DNA from: Actinomadura litoris
Lineage (GTDB): Bacteria > Actinomycetota > Actinomycetes > Streptosporangiales > Streptosporangiaceae
DNA: 64,000 nucleotides
Direction: 5' to 3'
Assembly (NCBI RefSeq): GCF_009733595.1
Contig: NZ_WOFH01000009.1
Location: forward strand, 124,001 to 188,000
Shown here: positions 33,859 to 42,875 of the stretch, in pieces
Layout: each line of letters begins with the position of its first letter
How positions within the stretch are numbered: the stretch's first letter is position 1
The notes under the pieces: generated by a model
Databases searched by the model: none
What the model was told of the DNA's origin: nothing
What the model saw: only the letters and a program-made list of their open reading frames with translations
Translations under genes and position numbers: made by a program

Positions 33859-34887
33859 CTACCTGCCCGGAGGCGTGGGTGTGCCCGGCGGTACGCCCGG
33901 CACGCCGGGGACCCCGGGGGTGCCCGGTACGCCCGGCACGGTCGGCGTGCCCGGAACGGTCGGGGTGCCGGGCAGCGGCACGCCCGGCGTGGGGCTCACA
34001 GGCCCTGGCGTGGGTGTTCCCGGCGTGGCCGGGGCCGTCGGCGTCCCCGAGGGCGGAGCGCTCGGCGTGGGCGCCTTCACGGGCTTCGGCGGGGCCAGGT
34101 CGGTGTAGGTCTTGCCGGGCTTGAGCGTCTGGCCCCTGAACAGCTCCGACACCGTCACGAACGTGAACCCGCGCCGCTTCAGCCCCTCCAGCACCTTGGG
34201 GATGGAGTCGACGCTCGGCTTGTGGATGTCGTGGTAGAGGACGATCCCGCCCGCCTTGGGCTCGTTGATGCCGACCCGGGTGTCGCGGGCGACGCTGCGG
34301 TAGCGCCAGTCCTCCGTGTCGACGCTCCAGAGGATCTCCGGGAGCGCGGCGGCGCGTCCGACCTGGGCGTTCGTCGCGCCGTAGGGCGGGCGCAGCAGCG
34401 TGGGCCGCACGCCGCCGGACGCCTTGGCGATCGCGTCCTGCGTCCGCTGGACCTGCGAGCGCACCCCCGCCGCCGACAGCCCCGTGAGGCTCGGGTGGGA
34501 CCAGCTGTGGTTCGCGAGCTCGTGTCCCTCCAGCGCCATGCGCCGCACGGTGCCCTCGTGACTGCGCACGTTCTCGCCAAGCATGAAAAAGGTGGCGCGG
34601 GCGCCCGCCGCGTGCAGGGTGTTCAGCAGGCGGTCGGTGTAGGGGCCGGGGCCGTCGTCGAACGTGAGCGCGACGCACTTCAGCTTGACGCAGTCGATGG
34701 TGCGCGGAGGCGGCGGCTTCGGCGGCTCGGGCTTGCGCGTCGGCGGCGCCGCCGCGGCGGTGCGGCCGACCGTCCCGCCGTGCTTGTCGCCCGCGGTCCG
34801 CGCCTTCTTCTCCGGCGTCTGGCCGCAACCCGCGGCGAGCATCAGCCCGGCCACGGTGAGTGCACCGTATTTAATGATCCGCACCAC
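33859..34887 (-). CDS. Polysaccharide deacetylase lipoprotein with PT/GT-rich tail
   Basis: A 342-residue NodB-type carbohydrate esterase (CE4). A lipoprotein signal with lipobox LAAGC anchors it to the membrane. The catalytic domain runs about 68-255: LTFDDGPGPYT with the metal and base Asp pair, HSWSHPSL with the two metal His, RPPYGATN, and IVLYHDIHK. It would deacetylate peptidoglycan or another GlcNAc polymer at the cell surface. From about 265 on the protein is a low-complexity Pro/Thr/Gly/Val tail encoded by tandem repeats. GTG 34887 or 34884 starts it. Confidence 0.9.
   Translation of the reverse strand: MVRIIKYGALTVAGLMLAAGCGQTPEKKARTAGDKHGGTVGRTAAAAPPTRKPEPPKPPPPRTIDCVKLKCVALTFDDGPGPYTDRLLNTLHAAGARATFFMLGENVRSHEGTVRRMALEGHELANHSWSHPSLTGLSAAGVRSQVQRTQDAIAKASGGVRPTLLRPPYGATNAQVGRAAALPEILWSVDTEDWRYRSVARDTRVGINEPKAGGIVLYHDIHKPSVDSIPKVLEGLKRRGFTFVTVSELFRGQTLKPGKTYTDLAPPKPVKAPTPSAPPSGTPTAPATPGTPTPGPVSPTPGVPLPGTPTVPGTPTVPGVPGTPGVPGVPGVPPGTPTPPGR
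33862..34065. repeat. GTPT/GVPG-coding tandem repeats in the deacetylase gene
   Basis: Imperfect 9-18 bp units (CCCGGCACGCCGGGG-like) encode a tail of GTPT, PGVPGTPG and related units. The lengths stay in frame. Confidence 0.7.
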
Positions 34888-35122
34888 GCACCCCCGAACG
34901 CGTTGCCTCGGGCGGTTTTCCTACCCTCCGCCACAGTGGTAACACACGTCACCAAGGTCCGGGAAACGCCATGATCGTTTCCCTGCACGGCGGCGCCGGG
35001 GCGGTTCCTTCATAATGCCCTCTCGCGGCCACTGGTTGATCACCGATCCCCGTTTTCGGGGCCCGCGGATCCCTCCGACCGGGGGCGGTTCAGGCGCGGG
35101 TCAGCACTGGTTCAGCAACAGT

Positions 35123-35464
35123 TCAGACACGTGCCTCGGGGAAAAGGCGCAGGACGACGTCGCGGTACCACCCCTGGCGGTCGCGGCCGGGCGGCGGGCC
35201 GGGGACCAATGTGCCGTCCGGGGCGGAAGTGAGGTAGATCACGACATCTGCGCCGATGGCCAGTTCGGACGGGGCGTCCCCGGCGGCGGCGAGGCGCTCC
35301 GCGACGGCGGCCAGCACGCGCGCCCAGCCCTGGCCGAGATACGGCGGCAGGCCGTCGACGCGCAGTTCGGGCAGGCCGCCGGCCGACAGCCCGGCGGTGC
35401 GCAGCGTCAGCCCGTCCGGGCCCCGCGCGCCCATGATCTGGACCTCGCCCGTGCCGCCCGGCAT
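35123..35464 (-). CDS. Hypothetical protein
   Basis: A 113-residue soluble protein with no family recognised. It has a strand-rich first half (VQIMGARGPDGLTLRTAGL), a helix (GWARVLAAVAERLAAAGD), a strand (ADVVIYLTSAPDG) and a C-terminal WYRDVVLRLFPEARV. Codon third-position bias fits a real gene. The ATG at 35464 has GGAGG 11 bases upstream. It is divergent from a methyltransferase gene. Confidence 0.6.
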   Translation of the reverse strand: MPGGTGEVQIMGARGPDGLTLRTAGLSAGGLPELRVDGLPPYLGQGWARVLAAVAERLAAAGDAPSELAIGADVVIYLTSAPDGTLVPGPPPGRDRQGWYRDVVLRLFPEARV

Positions 35465-35504
35465 CGGCAACGCCGCCTCCAATCCCGACTTTGTCCGATA
35501 AATT

Positions 35505-36362
35505 ATGACAGTGAATTGGGCCGTGACGACGTACGACTCCGCCTTCGGGTACGTCTCCGCGCACGGCGCGCCCCTGGTCGACCTGCTCGACCCGCAGCCC
35601 GGCGAACGGGTCATCGACCTCGGGTGCGGCACCGGGACGTTCAGCGCGGAGATCGCCGAGCGGGGCGCCGAGGTGCTCGGCATCGACGGCAACCCCGACA
35701 TGGTCGCGCAGGCGACCGCGCTGCACCCGGGGCTGTCGTTCATCGTGGGCGACGCGCACGACTTCACCACCAGCGAGTCGTTCGACGCGGTCGCCTCCAA
35801 CGCCGCGCTGCATTGGATGACCCGCGACCCCGACCAGGTGATCGGCCAGGTGCACGCGGCGCTGCGCCCCGGCGGACGGTTCGTCGGGGAGCTCGGCGGC
35901 GCCGGGAACTGCGCCGAGCTGATCGCCGCGATGCAGACGGCCTGGCGCGTGTTCGGGCTCGGCGAGCCCGAGCTGCCCTGGTACTTCCCGAGCCCCGCCG
36001 AGTACGCGACGAAGCTTGAGGAGGGCGGGTTCACGCTCCGGCTGCTGGAGCACGCCGACCGCCCCACCCGCATGACCGAGGGCCCCGGCGGCGCCGCCGA
36101 CTGGGTGCGCGCCTACGCGGGCCGCGCGCTCGCCGACGTCCCGCCCGAACTGGTCGAGCCGCTGCTGGAGCGGGTCAACGACCTGGCCGCGCCCGCGCTG
36201 CGCCGCGAGTCGGGGTGGGTCGCCGACTACGTGCGGCTGCGGTTCGCCGCCGTCCGCAAGCCGGACGGCGGCGCGTCGCTGCTCACCGGTCCCACGCCGA
36301 CGCCCGCTTCCGCGCCCGCTTCCGCGCCCACAGGGCCGCCGCCGCCGGGCGCGCCGCTCTGA
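35505..36362 (+). CDS. Class I SAM-dependent methyltransferase
   Basis: A 285-residue protein of the trans-aconitate methyltransferase-like group. SAM motif I is VIDLGCGTGTFSAEIAERG (about 37-55), followed by GIDGNPDMV, VGDAHDF and the post-motif ALHWM ... ALRPGGRFVGELGG. The C-terminus is a Pro/Ala/Thr-rich tail of about 35 residues. The substrate is unknown. The ATG is close to an A+T-rich GATAAATT that may be a -10 of a leaderless transcript. Confidence 0.87.
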   Translation: MTVNWAVTTYDSAFGYVSAHGAPLVDLLDPQPGERVIDLGCGTGTFSAEIAERGAEVLGIDGNPDMVAQATALHPGLSFIVGDAHDFTTSESFDAVASNAALHWMTRDPDQVIGQVHAALRPGGRFVGELGGAGNCAELIAAMQTAWRVFGLGEPELPWYFPSPAEYATKLEEGGFTLRLLEHADRPTRMTEGPGGAADWVRAYAGRALADVPPELVEPLLERVNDLAAPALRRESGWVADYVRLRFAAVRKPDGGASLLTGPTPTPASAPASAPTGPPPPGAPL

Positions 36363-36377
36363 CCTAGGGTGGGGCCC

Positions 36378-37034
36378 ATGCTGCGGCTGCACGACCGTCG
36401 GACGGGGCGCCCCGAGGGGCTGCCCGGCGGACGCGTCCTGCGCCTCCACGTGCTGGACGGCGCCGGGCTCCGCACGCTGGTGGTCGCCGACCTGCTGAGG
36501 CGGGTCGCGAGCCGGGCGGGGCGGCACGTCCTGGCCACGGGCGCCGCCAGGGGCGACTGGACGGCCTACAACGTCCAGCCGCTCGAACCGGGCGGCTGGG
36601 CGGACGCCGACGTCCGTGTCTCGGGCGACGGCTCCGTGGTCGACGGGTTCTGCGTCTCCGCGCCCGCGGAGACCGGCGACTGGCGCTCGGCCGGGGACCT
36701 CGACCCGCTCGCCGTACGGCTCGCGCTGCTCGACGCCCCCTACGGGGAGCCGCTGGAGCTGTCGGCCGCGCGGGCCCGCGCGGCCGGTGCCCGGCTGGAC
36801 GGGTGGCGGGACGCGGTCGCCGGATGGGCGCGCGGCGCGGGCCGTCCCCTGGACCGCGCGTACGCGGCGAAGGCCGAGGCGGCGCTGGCGGCCGACCTGG
36901 ACGCGCCGTCCGCGCTCGCGGTGCTGGACGAGATGGCCGGCGCGGACATCGCCCCGGGCGCGAAGCTGGAAACGGTCGTCCACCTCGACCTGCTCCTGGG
37001 GCTCGACCTGGTCTCCGCCATCGGACGCGCCTGA
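36378..37034 (+). CDS. Degenerate CysS/MshC-like protein
   Basis: A 218-residue protein. The N-terminus LRLHDRRTGRPEGLP ... LVVADLLRRVASRAGRHVL follows the start of cysteinyl-tRNA synthetase and mycothiol ligase (LRLYDT...), and the C-terminal half (VRLALLDAPYGEPLELSAARARAAGARLDGWRDAVAG ... DLDAPSALAVLDEMA) resembles their helical domain. The central catalytic region with the HIGH-like, zinc-binding and KMSKS motifs is absent, so ligase activity is not expected. The ATG at 36378 follows TAGGGT. It lies 15 bp after the methyltransferase gene. Confidence 0.7.
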   Translation: MLRLHDRRTGRPEGLPGGRVLRLHVLDGAGLRTLVVADLLRRVASRAGRHVLATGAARGDWTAYNVQPLEPGGWADADVRVSGDGSVVDGFCVSAPAETGDWRSAGDLDPLAVRLALLDAPYGEPLELSAARARAAGARLDGWRDAVAGWARGAGRPLDRAYAAKAEAALAADLDAPSALAVLDEMAGADIAPGAKLETVVHLDLLLGLDLVSAIGRA

Positions 37035-37059
37035 GCCCTGCCTCAGCCCTGCCTCAGCC

Positions 37060-39009
37060 CTACCGCGTGTCGCCGACCTCGGTGAGGGTGCCGTCGGCGA
37101 GCAGTTCGGAGATCCGGCGCCGGAACACATACGCCGTGCCGCCGCCGGGCTGGTCGAACCACGGGACCGCCGTCCCCGTCAGCGCGCCCACCGGCCTCTG
37201 GAGCCGGTAGGCGTGATAGGGGCGGTCCCTCCAGTCGGGCGGCAGCGACCTCTGCTCGAAGGGCGTGTGCGCGGCGTAGACGACGTTGCCGCCGGGGGCG
37301 CCGTAGCGGTCCACCGTCGTGCCCCGCGCGAGCTCCATCATGTGGCGGTCGCGCAGGAGGCTGAGCGGGGGCTCGCCCTCCACCGGCTCGATCGGACCGC
37401 CCTTCGTGGGCGCTTGCAGGAGGACGCTGCCGAGGAGGTGGGCGGCGGCCTGTTCGTGGTCGTCGAACGTTACGGCCCGGCGGGGTTCGCCGTCGCGCGT
37501 CCGGAACACCGTCCACCGCGCGCCCTCCGGCAGAAGCGACCAAGCGCCTTCGGCGGTTCCGCCGATCCGGTATGCGGACGGGTCGGCGTCCAGGTCGTCC
37601 AGGCGGCTGCGGAGCGCGGCGAACCGGTCGGGTTCGCGAGGCGCCGGGGGCCGCTCGACGCGGGTCAGGTCGGGATCGCGGGCCGGGGGCTCCCGGCGGA
37701 CGCGGTCGGGCGCGTCCCGTCCGGTGACGGCGGCGGTCGCGGCGTCCATCACGTCGTCGCCGACCTCGGGGACCTCGAAGCCCCGGGCGCGCATGTGCGC
37801 GACGAGGTCGGCCTCCGGCGGGACCCCGTGCTCGCGCAGGTAGTAGCCGACCGCGCCCGACCACACCCACGTCCCGTCGGTGTGGAAGGTCAGCGGGACG
37901 GCCGCGCCGCGCGCCGGGTCGAGCCGGTCGGGGGCGTGCGAGCGCGCCGCCATCACCACGGGCGCCCGCCGCAGGTAGTCGGCCACGCGCTCGGCCTCCT
38001 CCGGCGGGACGGGCGGGCGCGACACGGCCGGGCGGGAGCCGTCGGGGCCCGCATGGTCGAAGACGCGGGCCCGGCGCAGGCCGCCGTCCGGGGCGGGCGG
38101 AGCCGCCGGGACCGGCGGCGGCGCCGAGGCCAGCCGCTCCGTCATCCATCCGGGGACGCGGTCGCGCGGGAACCGCTCCAGCTCGCGCCGGACGTCCTCG
38201 GCGGACGGCTCGCGGTTCCACTTCGGCTCGTCGTCGTGGGTGAAGCCCGCCCGGCAGCGGACGCCGCCGTTCTCGTAGACGACCTCGAAGTCCGTGCGGC
38301 ACCAGGTGGAGCCCTGGAAGCCGTGCGTCCCGGCGCGGAGGCGGTCCAGGAGGGCGGCGGCCCCGGCGGGCGGCGTCCACACCGTCATCGTCCCGTCGGC
38401 CCGGTAGAGCATCATCGGCGGGAACTCCACGTGCCCGCCCACGGCCTGGTAGTACCCGAAGATCTTCAGCCACAGCGGCGGGGCGTGCCCGGCGACCAGG
38501 ACGGCGAGGTCGTTCGACAGCAGCTCCATCTGCTCGATGGGGTCCATCGCGCCCACGGCCTCGTGGGTCGGCGGCGGCGCGGGCTCGCGGCCCTCCAGCC
38601 GGTCGCGCAGCCACCCGGGCTGGTTGGCGCCGTCGCGCGGCAGCACGATCTGGTCGCGCCGCCACGCCTCCACCGGGGCGGGCGGGTCCCAGCCCGGGTC
38701 GAAGTCGTAGTTGTAGAGGGGGCGCGCGGAGCCCGGCTCCACGAAGAACGACATCGAGAACCACGTGCCCTGCTCGGACAGGTAGTGGACGCGGCGCAGC
38801 TCCATGAGCAGGTCGGTCACCGTGTCGGGGACCCGCTCGCACTCCTCGACCGTCCCGTCGGCGGTGAGGACGGTGAGCGCGGTGTCGGCCGCCGCCACCG
38901 TGGCCTTGCAGCGCAGGTCGGCGCGGCGCCACCCGGGCGGCAGCGCCTGCCGGACGGCCTGGACGACCCGTCCCTCGATCTCCGCGATCCGCTCGTTCGG
39001 CCCGGCCAT
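37060..39009 (-). CDS. Multidomain protein with DUF600-like repeats and C-terminal TNT domain
   Basis: A 649-residue protein without signal peptide. Residues about 1-125 and 165-275 look like two copies of a YezG/DUF600-like alpha-beta domain (WFSMSFFVEPGSARPLYNYDFDPGW; MLYRADGTMTVW ... YENGGVRCRAGF). A third domain at about 330-430 contains LTFHTDGTWVWSGAVGYYL. The last 90 residues (DRYGAPGG, HTPFEQRSLPP, PYHAYRLQRP, PWFDQPGGG) form a tuberculosis necrotizing toxin (TNT) domain, an NAD glycohydrolase fold. A Gln usual after the GGG run appears as Ala626, so activity is uncertain. No obvious immunity gene is adjacent. Confidence 0.82.
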   Translation of the reverse strand: MAGPNERIAEIEGRVVQAVRQALPPGWRRADLRCKATVAAADTALTVLTADGTVEECERVPDTVTDLLMELRRVHYLSEQGTWFSMSFFVEPGSARPLYNYDFDPGWDPPAPVEAWRRDQIVLPRDGANQPGWLRDRLEGREPAPPPTHEAVGAMDPIEQMELLSNDLAVLVAGHAPPLWLKIFGYYQAVGGHVEFPPMMLYRADGTMTVWTPPAGAAALLDRLRAGTHGFQGSTWCRTDFEVVYENGGVRCRAGFTHDDEPKWNREPSAEDVRRELERFPRDRVPGWMTERLASAPPPVPAAPPAPDGGLRRARVFDHAGPDGSRPAVSRPPVPPEEAERVADYLRRAPVVMAARSHAPDRLDPARGAAVPLTFHTDGTWVWSGAVGYYLREHGVPPEADLVAHMRARGFEVPEVGDDVMDAATAAVTGRDAPDRVRREPPARDPDLTRVERPPAPREPDRFAALRSRLDDLDADPSAYRIGGTAEGAWSLLPEGARWTVFRTRDGEPRRAVTFDDHEQAAAHLLGSVLLQAPTKGGPIEPVEGEPPLSLLRDRHMMELARGTTVDRYGAPGGNVVYAAHTPFEQRSLPPDWRDRPYHAYRLQRPVGALTGTAVPWFDQPGGGTAYVFRRRISELLADGTLTEVGDTR

Positions 39010-39113
39010 ACCTGCCCCCCTCGTGCGGCGACTGCCCGGAAGGGTACCGAGCCTCCCACGGCCCGGCGGAACGCTCCGGCCCCGCGGGGCGGGGCGTCCG
39101 CTACCGTTCCAAC

Positions 39114-40289
39114 GTGACGACCCACGCGCCCGAGTCCCCGGCGCCCGCGACCCCCGAGCCGGCCCGCCCGGCGCGCCGGCGCCGCGTCCGGAGGCTGGTC
39201 GCCGCGCTCACCGGCCTCGTCCTCCTCGTCTGCGCGGCGCTCGGCGGCGTCGGCTGGTACTTCGCGGGCGTGGCGACGCAGGTCGACCACAGCGCGGAGT
39301 ACCCCTTGAGGATCACCGACGTGGGGAACGGGACGGTGACGCTCCCCCGCGACCCCGACACCGAGCGCCCCGGCACGTGGGCGCTGGCCTGGCCGGACGG
39401 GCGGGCGCTGCTCGGCCCGGTCGTCGGGGGCGACCGGGCGACGGTCGTGCGGCGCGTGGCGTCCGTGCTGAAGGGGACGCCGGCGAAGGGCGCCCGCGCC
39501 ACCATCGACCACTGGCTCTACGAGGGCGACCCGAAGACCGCGCTCGGCCTGGCCTTCGAGGACGTGGCGTATCCGACGCGGGTCGGGCGGATGCCCGCGT
39601 GGCTGCTGCCCGGCACGTCCCCCAAGGGCACGTGGGTCATCGCCGTGCACGGGCGGAACGCCGGCATGGCCGAGACGTTCCGCGCGATGAAACCGGTGCA
39701 CGCGACCGGGATGACGATGCTGTCCATCGCCTACCGCAACGACGTGGACGCGCCCCGGTCCGCCGACCACCGGAACCACATGGGCGCCACCGAATGGCGC
39801 GACGTCGCCTCGGCCGTCGCCTACGCGCGGGCGAACGGCGCCACCGGCGTCGTCCTGTACGGGTGGTCGATGGGCGGCGCGATGGCGATGAAGACCCTCC
39901 GCGCCGACCCGTCGTTCGTGCGCGGCGTCGTCCTGGACTCGCCCGTCATGGACTGGAGCGCCACCCTCGACAAGCAGGGCGACGCCCGCCATCTGCCGCG
40001 CCTTGTGACGGACGTGGCCAAACGCACCATGCGCTACCGGTTCGGCATCGACCTGGACGATCTCGACCAGACCCGGTTCGCGCCCCGGCTCAGAACGCCG
40101 GTGCTGATGTTCACGACCGCCGGCGACCGCACCGTCGCCAACCGTCCGGCGTTCGCGTTCGCGAAGGCCGCCCCGCCCGGCATGGTCACCCATGTCACCG
40201 CGCAGGGCGACCACACGGAGGCGTGGAACACCGACCCGGCCGCCTACGAGCGGGCCCTCGCGTCCTTCCTGGCGAGGGTCGGCCGCTAA
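39114..40289 (+). CDS. Membrane-anchored alpha/beta hydrolase
   Basis: A 391-residue protein with an N-terminal Pro/Arg-rich segment, one membrane helix (about 28-52), and an extracytoplasmic alpha/beta hydrolase domain. The nucleophile elbow is GWSMGGAM, the acid lies in TAGDRTV, and the catalytic His in GDHTEAW. The oxyanion region is VHGRNAG. An esterase or peptidase role is inferred. The GTG at 39114 follows TACCGT closely, suggesting a leaderless message. Its stop overlaps the convergent LLM gene by 4 bp. Confidence 0.88.
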   Translation: MTTHAPESPAPATPEPARPARRRRVRRLVAALTGLVLLVCAALGGVGWYFAGVATQVDHSAEYPLRITDVGNGTVTLPRDPDTERPGTWALAWPDGRALLGPVVGGDRATVVRRVASVLKGTPAKGARATIDHWLYEGDPKTALGLAFEDVAYPTRVGRMPAWLLPGTSPKGTWVIAVHGRNAGMAETFRAMKPVHATGMTMLSIAYRNDVDAPRSADHRNHMGATEWRDVASAVAYARANGATGVVLYGWSMGGAMAMKTLRADPSFVRGVVLDSPVMDWSATLDKQGDARHLPRLVTDVAKRTMRYRFGIDLDDLDQTRFAPRLRTPVLMFTTAGDRTVANRPAFAFAKAAPPGMVTHVTAQGDHTEAWNTDPAAYERALASFLARVGR

Positions 40290-41164
40290 CCCGCCGCGGC
40301 GAGGCGCGCGGCCTCGGCGAACAGCTCCGCCTGGCGGCGCCGCGCGGACGGGAACGGCATCCCGATCACCCGGTGCGCGCCCGCCTCGGCCAACGCCGCG
40401 AGCCGCTCGGCCGCCCGCTCGGGCGGCCCGGTCAGCATGCCCTCCCGCGCCGCCTCCTCGGTCAGGCCGTAGTCGGTGAGCGACTTCACCTGCGCGTCGA
40501 TCTCCGCCTCGGGCACGTCGCCGAGCCCGAAGCTCAGGCTGACGGTCACCTTCGGCGCCGGACGCCCGTACTCGGCGGCCAGCCCCGCGATGCGCCCGGC
40601 CCCCGCGGCGACCTCCTCGGGGGTGGAGAACGCCGGATACCACTCGTCGCCGAACCGGGCCGCGCGCCGCTCGGGCCCGGCGGCGACCAGCACCGGCGGC
40701 ATCGGCGCGCCCGGGGTCAGCGTGATCTCCGCGCCGTCCACCGAGACGGCCCTCCCCTCGACCAGGGCGGGCAGCAGTTCCAGCGCCGCGTCGGTCCGGG
40801 CACCGCGCTCGGCGAACGGCACGCCGACCGCGCGGAACGCCGCGTCGCCGTGGAGGGACCCGCCGCTGCCGACGCCGAGCAGCACCCGGTCTCCCGACAG
40901 GTGCTGGAGGCTCGCGATCTGCTTGGCCGCCCACACGGTCTGCCGCAGCGGCAGCACCATCACCCCGAACCCGAGCTTGAGCCGCTCGGTCACCGCGGCG
41001 GCCGTGGCGAGCACGAGCGTCGCGTCCAGGAACGGTCGGACGGGGCGGAGGTGGTCGCCCACCCACACCGACTCGTACCCGGCGTCCTCGGCGTGCCGGG
41101 CGTGCTCGGCGATCGTCGCCGACGCGTCCACCCCGAACGAGGGGAGATACAGCCCGATCCTCAT
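40286..41164 (-). CDS. LLM class flavin-dependent oxidoreductase
   Basis: A 292-residue bacterial-luciferase-like TIM barrel that probably uses FMN or coenzyme F420. LPSFGVDASATIAEHARHAEDAGYESVWVGDHL at the start and LLGVGSGGSLHGDA are family features. The substrate is unknown. The ATG overlaps the stop of the upstream quinone-reductase gene (ATGA), so both are translated from one message, suggesting a two-step redox function. Confidence 0.88.
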   Translation of the reverse strand: MRIGLYLPSFGVDASATIAEHARHAEDAGYESVWVGDHLRPVRPFLDATLVLATAAAVTERLKLGFGVMVLPLRQTVWAAKQIASLQHLSGDRVLLGVGSGGSLHGDAAFRAVGVPFAERGARTDAALELLPALVEGRAVSVDGAEITLTPGAPMPPVLVAAGPERRAARFGDEWYPAFSTPEEVAAGAGRIAGLAAEYGRPAPKVTVSLSFGLGDVPEAEIDAQVKSLTDYGLTEEAAREGMLTGPPERAAERLAALAEAGAHRVIGMPFPSARRRQAELFAEAARLAAAG

Positions 41165-42108
41165 CGCCCGACCTCCAGCAGCGTCTTGCCGACGCTCGCG
41201 CGCGACTCGATCGCCGCGTGCGCCTCGGACGCGCCCTCCAGCGGGAAGCGCTGCCCGATCACCGGACGCAGCCGTCCGGCCGCCGCCTCGGCGAGCGCGC
41301 TGAGCGTGAACCCGCGCATCTCCTCCGGCGACGCGACCGGACGGACGAGCGTCACGCCGCGGCCGTCCGCCGCGTCCTGCGGGATGTCGGCCCACTCGCC
41401 GCTCGCCAGCCCGAAGCTGACCATCCGGCCACCCCTTCTGACCAACGTGAACGCCTCCCGCGCCACGTCACCGCCGACACCGTCGAACACCACGTCCACC
41501 TCGCCGGCGTGCTCGCTCCACCCCGGCTCGCGGTAGTCGACGACCTCGTCGGCACCGACCCGGCGGGCCACGTCCGCCTTGGGGCCGCCGCCCACCGCCG
41601 CGACCACCGTCGCGCCCGCGGCCTTCGCCAACTGGACCAGCAGCGTCCCGACACCGCCCGCCGCCGCCTCGACCAGCACCCGCTCCCCCGGGCGCGGCGC
41701 CGCCGCCCGCAGCATCATCGTCGCCGTCCGCCCGTCGGCGAGCAGCGCGACCGCCTCGTCGAGGGCGAGGCCGTCCGGCACCTCGAACAGCGCCGCCGCG
41801 TCCACCGCCGCGCGCTCGGCGTAGCCGCCGGACCCGCCGGTCGAGCTGACGACCCGCCTCCCCACCAGCGCCGGATCGGCCCCCGCGCCGACCTCCACGA
41901 CCACGCCGCCCACCCCGTTCCCCGGGATCACCGGCGGCTCCACCGTGAACGGCGCCGGACCGCCCGACCTGAGCTGCGTCTCGACGAACGTGATGTTGAC
42001 GAACTCCACGTCCACCAGCGCCTGCCCGTCCCCGGCCACCGGGTCGGGCGCCTCCCCCGGCACCAGGACGCCGGGCCCACCGAACTCCCTCAACCACACC
42101 GCTCGCAT
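41161..42108 (-). CDS. Zinc-independent quinone oxidoreductase (MDR family)
   Basis: A 315-residue medium-chain reductase. It has the GroES-like N-domain with PVIPGNGVGGVVVEVG, and a Rossmann domain with LVEAAAGGVGTLLVQLAKAAGATVVAAVG for NADPH. The structural-zinc Cys cluster is absent, as in quinone reductases. The ATG at 42108 has GGGAGG upstream. First gene of a pair with the LLM flavoenzyme. Confidence 0.9.
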   Translation of the reverse strand: MRAVWLREFGGPGVLVPGEAPDPVAGDGQALVDVEFVNITFVETQLRSGGPAPFTVEPPVIPGNGVGGVVVEVGAGADPALVGRRVVSSTGGSGGYAERAAVDAAALFEVPDGLALDEAVALLADGRTATMMLRAAAPRPGERVLVEAAAGGVGTLLVQLAKAAGATVVAAVGGGPKADVARRVGADEVVDYREPGWSEHAGEVDVVFDGVGGDVAREAFTLVRRGGRMVSFGLASGEWADIPQDAADGRGVTLVRPVASPEEMRGFTLSALAEAAAGRLRPVIGQRFPLEGASEAHAAIESRASVGKTLLEVGR

Positions 42109-42255
42109 GACGGCCTCCCTTCGTAAGCCGCCAGCGTGCAACCTCAAGCGGGGTCGAGGTCAATCCGGGCGCAACGAATCCCTTTTCCCGCCCGACCTGT
42201 CTCTGTAAGCTACGCGCGTACTCGACCCGCTGTCGGCCGACGCCCAGGGAAGACG

Positions 42256-42852
42256 ATGCGCGCCCGGACGGTACGTCCCTCCCCACGGAGGCTCCGCCGC
42301 GCCGCCCCGCTGCTGGCGACGCTGCTGCCGGTCACGCTGCCCCTCGCCGGCTGCGGCACGTCCCATCCCTCGTCCGGCGCCCTGCGCCCCGAGGGCTCGG
42401 TCAGCACCGGCGCCGACTCCGCCGGGCCCGGCGCCGCCGCGCCGTCCGCGCAGCCGACCGGCCGGCTCTACAAGCAGGTACTGAAGCGCTACCGCGACTA
42501 CCAGGCCGTCTACAAGCGCGTCTACGAGCGGAACGACGCCGCCGAACTCGCCACCGTCGCCGTGGACCCGCTCCTCGCCCAGGTCACCGCCGACGTCGAG
42601 AAGACCAAGGCCAAGGGCGAGATCTGGCGCTTCGCCAACACCCACAACCCGCGCGTGTACGCCCGCTCCACCGACGGCACCAAGGTCTACGTCATCGACT
42701 GCGTGCACACCCTCAGCGGCTACCGCTTCTCCGCCAGAACGGGCGAACGCCTGAGCGGCGGACCCGGCGGATCCCGCCTCTACCGGTCCACCGTCCAGTA
42801 CGACTCCGGCACCTGGAAGGTCGCCGACATCGTCCAGGACCGCCCATGCTGA
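42256..42852 (+). CDS. Lipoprotein, first gene of kinase operon
   Basis: A 198-residue lipoprotein with a long basic N-region and lipobox LPLAGC. The mature part has a Ser/Gly/Pro-rich linker and an alpha-beta domain of SnoaL/NTF2-like appearance (YKQVLKRYRDYQAVYKRVYERND, VYVIDCVHTLSGY, STVQYDSGTWKVADIV). Function unknown. The ATG at 42256 follows AGGGAAG. It precedes a secreted protein and a membrane Ser/Thr kinase with no intergenic space, implying one operon. Confidence 0.8.
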   Translation: MRARTVRPSPRRLRRAAPLLATLLPVTLPLAGCGTSHPSSGALRPEGSVSTGADSAGPGAAAPSAQPTGRLYKQVLKRYRDYQAVYKRVYERNDAAELATVAVDPLLAQVTADVEKTKAKGEIWRFANTHNPRVYARSTDGTKVYVIDCVHTLSGYRFSARTGERLSGGPGGSRLYRSTVQYDSGTWKVADIVQDRPC

Positions 42853-42875
42853 CGGCCCTCAGCAAAGGACACAGG

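Noticed and set aside
33862..34065. GC-rich repeats considered as an intergenic repeat cluster
   Set aside because: They are inside the open frame of the deacetylase and encode a Pro/Thr/Gly tail.
37043..38932. A long alternative minus-strand frame inside the TNT-domain gene
   Set aside because: It overlaps the true frame, which contains recognised TNT segments, and reads as Arg/Pro-rich shadow.
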